Counted from the first letter of the stretch, positions 1 to 9,056 are shown. The stretch is DNA of 43,965 bases from Gammaproteobacteria bacterium (GCA_020845935.1 JADLEV010000042.1:1-43965); one strand, 5' to 3'. The notes: generated by a model from the sequence alone, not told the origin. Made by a program: numbers and translations.

Positions 1-2
1 GC

Positions 3-86
3 GACAATGAATTCACGCATCTGGTCGACGGCGAGCTGAAGGACGGCGACCAGGTCGTCGTGCGCGCGGAGCGGGATCGCGCATGA
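3..86 (+). CDS. C-terminal end of a periplasmic adaptor (MacA/HlyD type), partial
   Basis: Only the last 27 codons are inside the window, in phase from base 3 to the TGA at 84-86. The peptide contains a 'DGELKDGDQVVV' stretch, the usual final beta-hairpin of MacA/RND-type membrane fusion proteins, where 'GLKDGDxVV' closes the membrane-proximal domain. The stop overlaps the start of the following ABC ATPase (ATGA at 83-86), so the genes are translationally coupled. Followed by an ATPase and a MacB-like permease, it most likely links that transporter to an outer-membrane channel. The domain call rests on a short peptide and on context. Confidence 0.6.
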   Translation, partial: DNEFTHLVDGELKDGDQVVVRAERDRA

Positions 87-862
87 GTATCATCGAGGTC
101 CGCGATCTGACCCGGCAGTACCGCATGGGCGGCGAGACGCTGACCGCGCTGAATCGTGTCAATCTCACCATCGAGCGCGGCGAATTCGTCGCCGTGATGG
201 GTCCCTCCGGCTCCGGCAAATCGACCTTCCTCAATCAAATCGGCTGCCTCGACACGCCGACCTCGGGCACGGTGCTGATCGACGGCCAGGCCACCGATCA
301 ACTCGATGCTGCGGCGCTGGCCGCACTGCGCAACCGTTATCTCGGATTCGTGTTCCAGCAGTTCAATCTGTTGGCCCGCACCAGCGCGATCGAGAACGTG
401 ATGCTGCCGCTGCTGTACAGCCCGACGCCGCGGGCGAAGCATCGCGCCATCGCCATGGAGCGCTTGCGGGCGGTCGGCCTGGCCGAGCGCGCCTCGCATC
501 ATCCGTCGCAGCTTTCCGGCGGTCAGCAGCAGCGCGTGGCGATCGCGCGGGCCCTGGTCAACGAGCCGAAGATCCTGCTCGCCGACGAACCGACCGGCGC
601 GCTCGACAGCCGTACCAGCCTGGAAATCATGAGCATCTTCGAAGACCTGAGCCAACAGGGCATCACCATCCTGCTGGTGACCCATGAGGCGGACATTGCG
701 GCACACGCGGAGCGAACTCTGTTCTTCCGTGACGGGCGGATCCAGGAGGACCGACGCCAGCGACCGGTGTCGGCGCGCGACGCACTCGCAACCGCTCAGG
801 CAGCTCTGGGGGTGGCCGCCCAACCGGCCGCTCCCGTTTCCAACCCGGCGCACTCGGCATGA
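83..862 (+). CDS. ABC transporter ATP-binding protein, MacB/LolD type
   Basis: A 259-residue ATPase of the LolD/MacB/FtsE class that powers mechanotransmission-type export or lipoprotein systems. Walker A is GPSGSGKST (residues 40-48), followed by a Q-loop (VFQQFN), the signature LSGGQQQRVAIARAL and Walker B ILLADEPTGALD, then the switch His in VTHEADI. About 30 extra residues after the core ATPase are low-complexity Ala/Pro and probably dispensable. The ATG start overlaps the adaptor stop (ATGA). The cognate permease starts 16 bases after the stop. The substrate cannot be read from the sequence; antibiotics, peptides, lipopeptides or siderophores are all known for this family. Confidence 0.9.
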   Translation: MSIIEVRDLTRQYRMGGETLTALNRVNLTIERGEFVAVMGPSGSGKSTFLNQIGCLDTPTSGTVLIDGQATDQLDAAALAALRNRYLGFVFQQFNLLARTSAIENVMLPLLYSPTPRAKHRAIAMERLRAVGLAERASHHPSQLSGGQQQRVAIARALVNEPKILLADEPTGALDSRTSLEIMSIFEDLSQQGITILLVTHEADIAAHAERTLFFRDGRIQEDRRQRPVSARDALATAQAALGVAAQPAAPVSNPAHSA

Positions 863-878
863 TCGCGCACCGTTCCCC

Positions 879-2108
879 ATGAACCTGCTGGTCAACATCC
901 GTATCGCCCTGGATGCGCTGCGCGCGAACAAGCTGCGCAGCTTCCTGACGATGCTCGGCATCATCATCGGCGTCGCCGCGGTGATCACGATGGTGGCGCT
1001 CGGCAATGGCGCCGAGCGTCGGGTCGCGGAACAGATCGACGCGCTCGGCACCAACATCCTGATGATCCGCAGCCAGTCGCGCGGCTCGGCTGCGGTCCGT
1101 ACCGGGGCCGGCCAGGTCAATTACCTGACCGAAGCCGATGCCAACGCGATCAAGGCAGTGCCTGATGTCGCCGCCGCGGCGGGCTCGATGTTCGGCCGCG
1201 CGCAAATCATCTTCGGTGCCGAAAACTGGAACACCCAGGTGCTGGGCGTCGATCACGATTACCTGCGCGTGCGCGGTTGGGCGCTCGAATCGGGCCGCAT
1301 GTTCACGCCGGCCGAAGTGCAGTTGTCGGAGAAGGTCGCGCTGATCGGCACCACGGTCGCGAACGAGCTGTTCGGCCTGTCCGATCCGGTCGGCCAGGTG
1401 GTGCGGGTCAACCGCTTGCCGGTCACCATCATCGGAGTCCTTGCCGAGAAGGGCCAGGACATGCGCGGTGACGACCAGGACGACACGATGATCATGCCCA
1501 TCACCACGGTGCGCTCGAAGATCGTCGGCCGCACCTACTCGCTGCCGAATCAGGTGCACACCATCATGGTGTCGGTGACCACGTCCGAGGCGATGGAGCA
1601 GGTGCAGGAGGATATTCGCCAGGTGCTGCGCAAGCGGCAACGGCTGCGCCCCGATGAGGACGACAATTTCGGCATCGGCAATCTGTCGCAGTTCATAGAG
1701 GCCCGCGCCGAGACGCAGCGAATCTTCAACGTGATGCTGTCCGCAGTGGCCTCGGTGTCGCTGGTGGTCGGCGGCATCGGCATCATGAACATCATGCTGG
1801 TCTCGGTCACCGAACGCACCCGCGAGATCGGCCTGCGCGTCGCCATCGGCGCGACCCCCGGCCAAATCATGCAGCAGTTCCTGGTCGAGGCGATCGTGCT
1901 CTGCGTACTGGGCGGCACGGTCGGCATCCTGCTGGCGCTGCTCGCGACCTGGGCCTTCTCCCGGCTCGGCGACTGGCCGGTCTTCATCGACGCCACGGTG
2001 ATCGCCGGCAGCATCGTCTTCTCCGCCGGCATCGGCATCGCCTTCGGCTTCCTGCCCGCGCGCAAGGCGGCATTGCTCGATCCGATCGAAGCGCTGCGGC
2101 ACGAGTAG
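879..2108 (+). CDS. MacB-type ABC transporter permease
   Basis: 409 residues starting MNLLVNIRIALDALRANKLR. The ATG at 879 is chosen because it opens the conserved amphipathic helix and first TM segment ('FLTMLGIIIGVAAVITMVAL'); the frame is open further upstream but that part has no family character. The layout is one N-terminal TM, a large periplasmic MacB_PCD domain (about residues 40-260), then three C-terminal FtsX TM helices with the conserved 'GGIGIMNIMLVSVTERTREIGLR' region (split here by position, about 285-310). It ends with LDPIEALRHE, the usual MacB C-terminus. Together with the two upstream genes it forms an adaptor-ATPase-permease export system. Confidence 0.9.
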   Translation: MNLLVNIRIALDALRANKLRSFLTMLGIIIGVAAVITMVALGNGAERRVAEQIDALGTNILMIRSQSRGSAAVRTGAGQVNYLTEADANAIKAVPDVAAAAGSMFGRAQIIFGAENWNTQVLGVDHDYLRVRGWALESGRMFTPAEVQLSEKVALIGTTVANELFGLSDPVGQVVRVNRLPVTIIGVLAEKGQDMRGDDQDDTMIMPITTVRSKIVGRTYSLPNQVHTIMVSVTTSEAMEQVQEDIRQVLRKRQRLRPDEDDNFGIGNLSQFIEARAETQRIFNVMLSAVASVSLVVGGIGIMNIMLVSVTERTREIGLRVAIGATPGQIMQQFLVEAIVLCVLGGTVGILLALLATWAFSRLGDWPVFIDATVIAGSIVFSAGIGIAFGFLPARKAALLDPIEALRHE

Positions 2109-2126
2109 CCGGCCGCGTTAGGCCAC

Positions 2127-2171
2127 GGGGCAGGCGCAACATGCCCGCAGGTATTGCGCTGCACCTGCCCC
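2127..2171 (+). terminator. Stem-loop after the MacB-type operon
   Basis: GGGGCAGG (2127-2134) pairs perfectly with CCTGCCCC (2164-2171). Inside it CGCAA (2135-2139) pairs with TTGCG (2154-2158). It starts 18 bases after the permease stop. There is no T-run after it (ATTTCATTG), so a factor-independent terminator is doubtful. It may instead protect the mRNA end. Confidence 0.35.
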
Positions 2172-2269
2172 ATTTCATTGGACGTGCCCCATTGCCCCTG
2201 GCTCGATCGTTTTCGTTATAGTTCCTGCATGGCCGCATCGTTCGACCCATTCCCACCGCCGTAGTCGCG

Positions 2270-2998
2270 ATGTCCCTGACCGAACCGCTCGCGCTCACGC
2301 TGATCCTCGCCAGCCTCGTCGCCGCCGGTGTCAGCGCGGCATTCGCGTTCGGCGGCGGTTTGCTGCTGCTGTCGGTGAACGCGGCGGTGCTGCCGGCCGA
2401 GGCGCTGGTGCCGATGCAGGCGGCGTTGATGATCGGCGCGCTGACCTCACGCACCGGGTTGTTCTGGCGCGATCTGGCGTGGGATATCGTCGGGCCGTTC
2501 GCATTTGGTTGTGTGTTTGGCACGCTGCTCGGCGCGCGCATCTATGTGGATCTGCCGGAGCGGTGGATCAGCACCGGCATCGCCGCGGTGCTGCTATTCG
2601 CGACCTGGATGCCGCAACGCGAATGGCGCATCAAGCTGCCGCAACCGTACTTCGTGCTGGGGATCCTGCACAGTCTGATTTCGACGTTGTTCACGGTCGG
2701 CGCGCTGCTGCAACCGGTGGTTGCCCGCGCTTCACTGACGCGGCAGCAGCTCGCCGCGACCATCGCCGGCAGCATGCTGGCGATGCAGTTGATCAAGGTC
2801 GCCGGTTTCACCACCTGGGGTTTCGACTTCCGTCCCTGGTTGCCGTTGATCCTCGCCTGCTGGATCGCCGCCGTGCCCGGCACCTGGCTGGGCCATCATC
2901 TGCTGAACCGGATGTCGGAGCGGCTGTTCCGCAACGCATTCAAGATCCTCACCACGGCGATCGCACTGCGACTGCTGTATCGCGCCTGGCTGGCGTGA
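2270..2998 (+). CDS. TauE/SafE-family membrane permease
   Basis: A 242-residue, highly hydrophobic protein with about seven or eight predicted TM segments. The N-terminus has the repeated Gly-rich motif of TauE/SafE (DUF81) proteins ('VSAAFAFGGGLLLL'), and a second half-repeat ('FTVGALLQPVVARASL...') follows. This family exports small anions such as sulfite, sulfoacetate or other organosulfur acids; the substrate here is unknown. Its TGA overlaps the ATG of the next ABC ATPase (ATGA at 2998), which ties it into the downstream operon. That is not a standard att operon member. A possible weak promoter (TTATAG/TATAGT near 2216-2222) lies upstream. Confidence 0.75.
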   Translation: MSLTEPLALTLILASLVAAGVSAAFAFGGGLLLLSVNAAVLPAEALVPMQAALMIGALTSRTGLFWRDLAWDIVGPFAFGCVFGTLLGARIYVDLPERWISTGIAAVLLFATWMPQREWRIKLPQPYFVLGILHSLISTLFTVGALLQPVVARASLTRQQLAATIAGSMLAMQLIKVAGFTTWGFDFRPWLPLILACWIAAVPGTWLGHHLLNRMSERLFRNAFKILTTAIALRLLYRAWLA

Positions 2999-3693
2999 TG
3001 ACCGCCGCGATCGCGCTGCACCGGGTCAGCAAGAGCTATCGCAACGGCGCGGTGGCGCCGCCGGTGCTGCGCCAACTCGATCTCGAGATCGCAACCGGCA
3101 CGTTCGCGGTGCTGTTCGGTCGCAGCGGTTCCGGCAAATCGACGCTGCTGAACATCATCGCCGGCATCGATCCACCGGATGCCGGCACGGTCCGGATCGC
3201 CGGCACCGATCTCGGCACGCTGCGCGAGCCGGCGCTGACGCTGTTCCGCCGCCGGCACATCGGTTTCATCTTCCAGTCGTTCAATCTGTTGCCGACGCTG
3301 ACCGTCGCCGAGAACGTGCTGCTGCCGTTGCAATTGAATGGTGTCGTCCGCGGCGGCGCCGATCCGCTCGGCGCACGGCGCATCGCGGCGCTGCTCGAAC
3401 GGCTCGGACTCGCCGATCGGCACGCGGCGTTTCCGGAGGAATTGTCCGGCGGCGAGCGGCAGCGCGTCGCGATCGCGCGGGCGCTGGTGCACCAACCGGA
3501 CGTCGTGCTCGCCGATGAACCGACCGGCAATCTCGATCTCGAGACCGGTCGTCAGGTGATCACGCTGCTCGACGACCTGGTGCGCGACGCCGGCGTCACG
3601 CTGGTGATGGCGACCCACAGCCATGAGGTGATCGGTCGGGCCGATCGCGAACTGCAGATCCGCGATGGACGCATCGCTGCCGTATCTCGCTAG
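2998..3693 (+). CDS. ABC transporter ATP-binding protein, AttE/LolD type
   Basis: 231 residues from the ATG at 2998, which overlaps the TauE/SafE stop; the frame is open much further upstream but that part is the shadow of the permease gene. Walker A is GRSGSGKST (about residues 41-49), then the Q-loop FIFQSFN, signature LSGGERQRVAIARAL, Walker B VVLADEPTGNLD and the switch His in ATHSHEV. Its 3' end overlaps the double FtsX permease by 29 bases. With the permease and the CrtC-like lipoprotein it matches the AttE-AttFG-AttH arrangement known in several proteobacteria, whose transported molecule is not established. Confidence 0.88.
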   Translation: MTAAIALHRVSKSYRNGAVAPPVLRQLDLEIATGTFAVLFGRSGSGKSTLLNIIAGIDPPDAGTVRIAGTDLGTLREPALTLFRRRHIGFIFQSFNLLPTLTVAENVLLPLQLNGVVRGGADPLGARRIAALLERLGLADRHAAFPEELSGGERQRVAIARALVHQPDVVLADEPTGNLDLETGRQVITLLDDLVRDAGVTLVMATHSHEVIGRADRELQIRDGRIAAVSR

Positions 3694-6187
3694 CGCACGT
3701 CACCTCTGGCGGCATCCGTGGCAGCTCGGCCTCGGCGTGCTCGGCATCGCGCTCGGGGTCGCCGCAGTGGTCGCGATCCAGACGACCCGTGCCAGCGTCA
3801 GCCATGCCTTCGATGCCGCGACTGCGGCGCTCGCGGGCGGCGCGACCCATCAGATCATCGCCGCACCGCCCGGCGTCGACGAACAGCTGCTCGCACGCTT
3901 GCGCCGCGCTGGCGTCGCGCCGCGGAGCACGCCGATCATCGAACGCACGGTCACGACGCTCGGCGACGCCGCGCGCACACTCACCGTCCTCGGCATCGAT
4001 CCGTTCGCGGCGCGCGGCCATGCGCTCGCGGGCGCGATGCCGGCCAATCTCGCATTCCTGACACGCCAGGGCGCGTACGCGAACGCAGCTACCGCAACCA
4101 TGCTCGGGGTCGCGCCGGGCGATCGCCTGATGCTCGGTTTCAGCGGAGGGACCATCGCGCTGGAACTCGTCGCGATCGCGGCGGACACGCTACCCGATGA
4201 ACTGCTGGTCGTCGATCTCGCGACCGCGCAGGAAGCGTTCGGATTGGCTGGCCACCTGTCGCGGATCGATCTGCTGCTCGATACCGGCGCGGACGACTCC
4301 GCCGAGATCGAACGACGGATCCGTGCGCTGCTGCCGGCCAATCACTGGTTAGTCGCCGCCGGTACCCTGCGCGCCACGCTCGGCCGCCTGACCGAAGCGT
4401 TTCACGCCAACCTCGGCGCGCTCGGCTTGCTCGCGCTGCTGGTCGGTCTGTTTCTGGTCTACAACGCACAGTCGTTTCTGGTGCGGCAGCGCCGCGAACT
4501 GTTCGGCCGGCTGCGCACGCTCGGCGTGACCCGCGCGCAGCTCGCACGGGTCGTGCTGTTCGAAGCACTGTTGTTCGGCAGCGGCGGCACCGCGCTCGGC
4601 CTCGCGCTCGGCCTCGTGCTGGCACGCCGGCTGCTGCGGCTGGCACTGCAAACGATCAACGATCTGTACTTTCACCTGCAAGTCGCGGAGCTGCAGCTGT
4701 CGGTACCGGTGCTGCTCGGCGCGGCGCTGCTCGGCATCGGTGGCACCGTGCTCGCGGCCGTGCCGGCGATCGTCGAAGCGGCGCGCGCCAGTCCACGCCA
4801 GCTCGCGAGCCGGATCGCCGGCGAGCGTACCGCAGCCAAGGTGATACGCCGGGTCGCCATGTTCGGTGCCCTGCTGATCGCGATTGGCAGTGCCACGCTC
4901 TGGTTGCCGAGCACCAGCATGCAGCTCGGCCTCGCCGCCTTGTTTCTGCTGTTGCTCGGTGGCGCGTTGCTGGTGCCGCCGCTGGTGCACACCGCGCTCG
5001 GCGTGCTGCAGGCACCGCTCGGCGCGCTGTGTGGCCACGCTGGTTTTCAGGCGACCCGCGCGGCGCGCCGCAATCTGAGTCGCACCGGCGTTGCCGCCGC
5101 GGCGCTGGCGCTCGCGGTCGCGAGCGGTCTCGGCATCGGCACGATGGTCGAGAGCTTTCGACATGCGGTCGACGCCTGGCTCGGGCAGATGCTGCGCGCC
5201 GATCTCTATCTGTCCGCGCCCGGCTCGGATGATTACGCCAGCGGCGGCGCGCTGGATGATGCGCTGCTCACCGCGCTGGCGAGCGTCGACGGAGTTGCCG
5301 GCATCACGACCGTGCGCACGCTGACGCTGACTCCGCCGGGCGACGTCTTGAAGCTGACCGGCTACGAGTTGAATCGCCGTGCCTTCGACGGCTTCCAGTT
5401 GCTGGCCGGCGATCGCGATGCGATCTGGCGCCGCTGGCAACGAGAACCGATCGCGCTCGCCAGCGAGCCATTCGCGCGCAAGCGTCGGCTCGCGGTGGGC
5501 GATCGGATCAATCTGCCGGCGCGTGCCGGCACGCTGTCGGTCGAGATCGCCGGGATCTATCGCGACTATGGCAACGGTCGCGGCACGCTCGCGATCGACC
5601 GCGCGCTGCTGGAGAACGCGTTCGGACCGATCGCGACTTCGAGTGCCGGTATCTATCTCTCCGCCAGTGCGGATCTACGTGCAGTCCAGCGCGCCATCGA
5701 AGCGCTGTTGCCGGCGACCGGCCTGCTGCACCTGCGGCCGCAGCAGGCGATCCGCGACGCGTCGCTGCAGGTATTCGATCGCACGTTCCTGATCGCCGGC
5801 GTGTTGCGCGATGTCGCGACCGTGATCGCGGCGATCGGGGTCTTCGCTGGACTGCTCGCGCTCGCACTCGAACGCACCCGCGAGTTTGCGACGCAACGCG
5901 CGCTCGGCCAGACCCGCGCCGCGCTGTGGTGGCAGTTGATGCTGGAAACCGGGCTGCTCGGTCTGCTCGCGGGGCTCTGTGCGCTGCCGCTCGGTGGGCT
6001 GATCGCGATCGTGCTGATCGATGTCGTCAACGTGCGCGCCTTCGGCTGGACGATGGCGATCACCATTCCGTGGCCGATGCTCGGCCACGGGCTCCTGCTC
6101 GCGCTCGGCGCGGCGTTGCTCGCCGGCTGTTATCCGGCGTGGCGGCTCGCAGCGCAGCCGCCGGCAGCCGCGCTGCGGGAGGAATGA
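3665..6187 (+). CDS. Large FtsX-family ABC permease (AttF/AttG-like fusion)
   Basis: 840 residues, about twice the size of a single MacB permease. It begins with a TM helix ('LGLGVLGIALGVAAVVAI', about residues 20-40), followed by a periplasmic domain. A first FtsX TM bundle lies at about 255-370, with two central TMs at about 395-450 and 470-500. A second periplasmic domain follows, then a final FtsX bundle (about 715-830) ending PPAAALREE. The double architecture is that of LolC/E-like or AttFG-like permeases where both halves sit in one chain. The start lies 29 bases inside the ATPase gene and the AttH-like gene begins five bases after the stop, so all are probably translated together. Confidence 0.85.
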   Translation: MDASLPYLASARHLWRHPWQLGLGVLGIALGVAAVVAIQTTRASVSHAFDAATAALAGGATHQIIAAPPGVDEQLLARLRRAGVAPRSTPIIERTVTTLGDAARTLTVLGIDPFAARGHALAGAMPANLAFLTRQGAYANAATATMLGVAPGDRLMLGFSGGTIALELVAIAADTLPDELLVVDLATAQEAFGLAGHLSRIDLLLDTGADDSAEIERRIRALLPANHWLVAAGTLRATLGRLTEAFHANLGALGLLALLVGLFLVYNAQSFLVRQRRELFGRLRTLGVTRAQLARVVLFEALLFGSGGTALGLALGLVLARRLLRLALQTINDLYFHLQVAELQLSVPVLLGAALLGIGGTVLAAVPAIVEAARASPRQLASRIAGERTAAKVIRRVAMFGALLIAIGSATLWLPSTSMQLGLAALFLLLLGGALLVPPLVHTALGVLQAPLGALCGHAGFQATRAARRNLSRTGVAAAALALAVASGLGIGTMVESFRHAVDAWLGQMLRADLYLSAPGSDDYASGGALDDALLTALASVDGVAGITTVRTLTLTPPGDVLKLTGYELNRRAFDGFQLLAGDRDAIWRRWQREPIALASEPFARKRRLAVGDRINLPARAGTLSVEIAGIYRDYGNGRGTLAIDRALLENAFGPIATSSAGIYLSASADLRAVQRAIEALLPATGLLHLRPQQAIRDASLQVFDRTFLIAGVLRDVATVIAAIGVFAGLLALALERTREFATQRALGQTRAALWWQLMLETGLLGLLAGLCALPLGGLIAIVLIDVVNVRAFGWTMAITIPWPMLGHGLLLALGAALLAGCYPAWRLAAQPPAAALREE

Positions 6188-6191
6188 TCCG

Positions 6192-7316
6192 GTGCGCGGT
6201 CTTGCATCGCTGCTCGCCGTGCTGCTGCTCGCAGGTTGCGGCGCGGATCCCGGCCCATCGACCGGAGTCGAGCCACCCTTTGCCCTAACCGCGGTCCTCG
6301 GCGCAAACGCCGACGATCCCGGCTTCGCCCGTGCCCTCGCGCCGCGGCGCTTCAGCTTCCCCGCCGATCACGGCGCGCATCCGGAGTTCCGTACCGAATG
6401 GTGGTATGTCACCGGCAACCTGCGTGCAAACGATGGCAGCGAGTTCGGTTATCAGTTGACGCTGTTCCGCTACGCGCTCTCCCCGGAAGTGCCCGCCTCG
6501 ACCTCCGCATGGCGCACCAATCGCGTCTGGCTCGGCCATGTCGCGATCACCGATCTCTCCGCCCGTTCCCACGATGCCTTCGAGCGCTTCAGCCGCGAGG
6601 CATTGAACCTCGCAGGCAGCACGGCCGAGCCGATCGCGATCTGGCTCGACGATTGGCGCATCGAACGCGATGCGAACGACGCCTGGCATCTGCGTGCCGG
6701 CGAAGGCGGATTCACGCTGGAGCTCGTCGCGACACCGCGCAAACCGCCGGTGTTGCAGGGCGAGGCCGGCCTGTCCCGCAAGAGCGCGGTGCCGGGCAAT
6801 GCGTCGTACTACTACTCGCTGCCGCGGCTCGACACGCAAGGCACACTGACGACACCGCGCGGGGAGTTCGAGGTCGCCGGTACCAGTTGGCTCGATCGCG
6901 AATGGAGCACCAGCGCGCTCGGCGCGGAGCAAACCGGCTGGGACTGGTTCGCGCTGCAACTCGACGATGGCAGCGAGCTGATGCTGTACCGCATCCGGCG
7001 CGCCGACGGCAGCATCGACCCGGCGAGCGCCGGCACGCTGGTCGATCCCACCGGCATCGCACGACCGCTCGGCGCCAGCGCGGTCATCGTCACCCCGACC
7101 GAGCACTGGCGCAGCCCGAACACCGGCAGCCGCTATCCGATCGCCTGGCGCATCGAACTGCCGTCTCAGGGAATCGACGTCACCGTCACGGCCCGGCTGC
7201 CGGATCAGGAGATGGCTCTCACGCTCCGCTACTGGGAAGGTGCCGTCATGATTTCCGGCCAACACCAGGGACGCCCGGTCCGTGGCATGGGATATGCGGA
7301 GCTGACAGGGTATTGA
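6192..7316 (+). CDS. attH: AttH/CrtC-like lipocalin lipoprotein
   Basis: 374 residues from a GTG at 6192, chosen because it opens a clear lipoprotein signal: VRGLASLLAVLLLAGCG, with the lipobox cysteine at residue 16. The mature part has the 'HPEFRTEWWYVTGNL' motif and an 'SWLDREWS' motif, then ends 'GMGYAELTGY'. These are hallmarks of the AttH/DUF2006 (PF09410) and carotenoid 1,2-hydratase family, a tandem lipocalin fold. In att operons this protein is thought to bind a hydrophobic ligand handled by the ABC transporter; it need not be a carotenoid enzyme and no other carotenoid gene is nearby. The lipid anchor places it at the periplasmic face of a membrane. Confidence 0.85.
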   Translation: MRGLASLLAVLLLAGCGADPGPSTGVEPPFALTAVLGANADDPGFARALAPRRFSFPADHGAHPEFRTEWWYVTGNLRANDGSEFGYQLTLFRYALSPEVPASTSAWRTNRVWLGHVAITDLSARSHDAFERFSREALNLAGSTAEPIAIWLDDWRIERDANDAWHLRAGEGGFTLELVATPRKPPVLQGEAGLSRKSAVPGNASYYYSLPRLDTQGTLTTPRGEFEVAGTSWLDREWSTSALGAEQTGWDWFALQLDDGSELMLYRIRRADGSIDPASAGTLVDPTGIARPLGASAVIVTPTEHWRSPNTGSRYPIAWRIELPSQGIDVTVTARLPDQEMALTLRYWEGAVMISGQHQGRPVRGMGYAELTGY

Positions 7317-7317
7317 T

Positions 7318-7748
7318 TGAGCACGGGCACGAGTTGCAGCGCAACGCCTGCTCGCGCTCCGGCCAGTCGGTCATACGGGTCGCACCAAAGGCCATCAGCA
7401 CACGAATCAACTCGACCGCTTCCGGGCCATAGGCTTTCTCCTGCTGTGCGGTCGCCTGCTGCAGCATTGCAATCGCCGAAGGCTTGCGGCCGACCTTGTT
7501 GAACAGGGCACCACAGTCGTAGGAGAGGTCCGCGGTCCGCCGGTCGCCATCGCCAAGGTGTTGCACGGCAATGTCCTGCGCCTCGGTACAGCGGTTGAGG
7601 GTCGCGTCCAGATCGTTCGTCTTCAGCGCTGCCGCGAACGTCTGGTAGGCGATCGTGAATTCCGGCGACGCTTCGCTCCGCGCGGTCGCGAGCCACGGCA
7701 GTTGCAGCACGAACAACACCAACAGCAACCCGGATGCATTCGATCCAT
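7318..7748 (-). pseudogene. Decayed TPR-like secreted protein gene
   Basis: On the minus strand a reading frame encodes a signal peptide (LLLVLFVLQLPWLATA) and a TPR-like region containing 'DATLNRCTEAQDIAV', 'ALFNKVGRKPSAIAML' and 'GPEAVELIRVLMAFGA'. No ATG is in that frame. The only ATG with a good ribosome site (AGGAG before the ATG at 7748) is one frame off, so either a one-base frameshift lies between about 7730 and 7748 or translation starts at the TTG at 7728. At the other end the frame drifts out of TPR character near 7330, directly against the stop of the AttH-like gene. I read it as frameshifted at the 5' end and truncated at the 3' end. Confidence 0.55.
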
Positions 7749-7834
7749 GTCGTTTCTCCTGTCGACGTTTGAAGATGTTCTTGCTCCATGTCCTTCTTTC
7801 GCCGGGTTGCTCGCTGTGCCGGCGCGAGCAGCCC

Positions 7835-7860
7835 AAGGGCGGATACGCGGATTTGCCCTT
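7835..7860. repeat. Inverted repeat in the scar region
   Basis: AAGGGC (7835-7840) and GCCCTT (7855-7860) form a six-base stem around a 14-base loop. It sits between the TPR remnant and the receptor remnant, upstream of the remnant's ATG on the minus strand. It could be a leftover regulatory or dispersed element; nothing more can be said from one copy. Apart from this stem, bases 7749-7976 show no convincing gene. Confidence 0.3.
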
Positions 7861-7976
7861 ACTCGGGGCACCTATTTTTGCAACGGGGGACGCCCCATAT
7901 GTCGACCCGTTTCGAAGGTTTGGAATGACGAATCGATTGCGTTGGGGCGGACCTCGCCCGTGTCGAACCAATTAAC

Positions 7977-8831
7977 GAAAAGGCCTCGGCGTCCGCGCAG
8001 GATCAGGTTTCCATTGCGCCGTGGCTGGACCTGGTCGTCGGGCTGCGGTTCGATCGTTTCGATATCGTGGGTACGGACCTTCAGCCCAATCCTGACCGAC
8101 CTTTCGCCCGCGTCGACGAAAAGGTCAGCCCTCGGTTCGGGCTGATCTACCAGCCGCGTGACACCGTCTCCCTGTACGCAAGCTCCAGCCAGTCATTCCT
8201 GCCCCGTTCCGGTGACCAGTTCCTGACGCTGTCCACGGTACAGGAAAATCTCGCACCCGAGAAATTCACCAACCACGAAGTTGGCGCCAAGTGGGACATC
8301 CGCCGGGGGCTCGCCGCGACCGCGGCGCTGTTCCGGTTGGATCGCACCAATGCGACGACCCCCGATCCGGCAAATCCAACCACGACCATCAACGTCGGTG
8401 AAACCCGAACCGTGGGTGTCGAACTGGGTCTGACTGGCCGCATGACCGCCGCATGGCAAGTCAGTGGCGGCTACTCGTATCAGGACGCGAAGCTGCGTGG
8501 AAATGGCTTTGTCCGACTGGCCCAGGTACCGGAACACCAGATGTCGCTGTGGAACCGCTACGATTTCAACCGTAGCTTCGGCATCGGCGTCGGCCTGGTC
8601 CATCAGTCGAGTCAGTTCGCGGCGATTCGCAACGCCACCAACGTGACCCGGCTGCCAGGCTTCACGCGTATCGACGCCGCCTTGTTCTTCAATGCAACCG
8701 ACACCCTCCAGGTGCAGGCCAACATCGAGAACTTGTTCGACCAGGAGTATTTCTCCGACGCTCATAACAACAACAATATTTCGAGCGGCGCACCGATCAA
8801 TGGTCGGATCTCGGTGCGGATGAAGTTCTGA
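7977..8831 (+). pseudogene. C-terminal fragment of a TonB-dependent siderophore receptor
   Basis: An open frame that becomes receptor-like at about 7995 ('DQVSIAPWLDLVVGLRFDRF') and runs to 8831. About 285 codons remain of a family normally 700-800 residues long. It holds the last outer-membrane strands of a catecholate/ferrichrome-type receptor: 'SPRFGLIYQP', 'SLYASSSQSFLP', 'NHEVGAKWDI', 'TRTVGVELGL', 'NIENLFDQEYF' and the C-terminal aromatic 'GRISVRMKF'. The plug, TonB box, signal peptide and first strands are missing and no start with a ribosome site exists. The frame itself is intact, so the loss was probably one 5' deletion. Codon use looks somewhat less GC-rich than in neighbours. Confidence 0.75.
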
Positions 8832-8981
8832 TCCATCGGGATTCCGCGGGATACTCCGCAGAGATAGCCGCGGCCGCCGGCCGCGGCTGAAGCCTATGGA
8901 CGGGCAGCGCCGCCGCATCCAGGGCGCGCGGAAGCTCTGCCTTCTTCAGCTTCCCTAACGCGATCCATGCACAGCACCGTT

Positions 8982-9010
8982 TTGCCCCCGGTCTGCACGC
9001 AAACTACGAT
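8982..9010 (+). promoter_or_regulatory. Possible sigma70 promoter of the b561 gene
   Basis: TTGCCC (8982-8987) and TACGAT (9005-9010) are separated by 17 bases, each matching four of six consensus positions, about 46 bases before the cytochrome b561 start. This is a weak match on sequence alone. Confidence 0.3.
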
Positions 9011-9056
9011 AGTATCCAGTGACCTGCTTTCTCCATATTCGGGGAGGAGGAACCCA

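Noticed and set aside
663-2102. 479-codon open frame on the minus strand
   Set aside because: Lies wholly opposite the ATPase/permease genes and encodes His/Asp/Arg-rich low-complexity sequence, the usual mirror of a GC-rich gene.
4349-5440. 363-codon minus-strand frame opposite the FtsX permease
   Set aside because: Composition is Gln/Arg/Ala-rich with no motif; the plus strand encodes a clear membrane protein.
6192-7316. Carotenoid 1,2-hydratase acting in carotenoid synthesis
   Set aside because: The CrtC resemblance is a fold relation; the gene is a lipoprotein in an ABC export operon with no carotenoid genes around.
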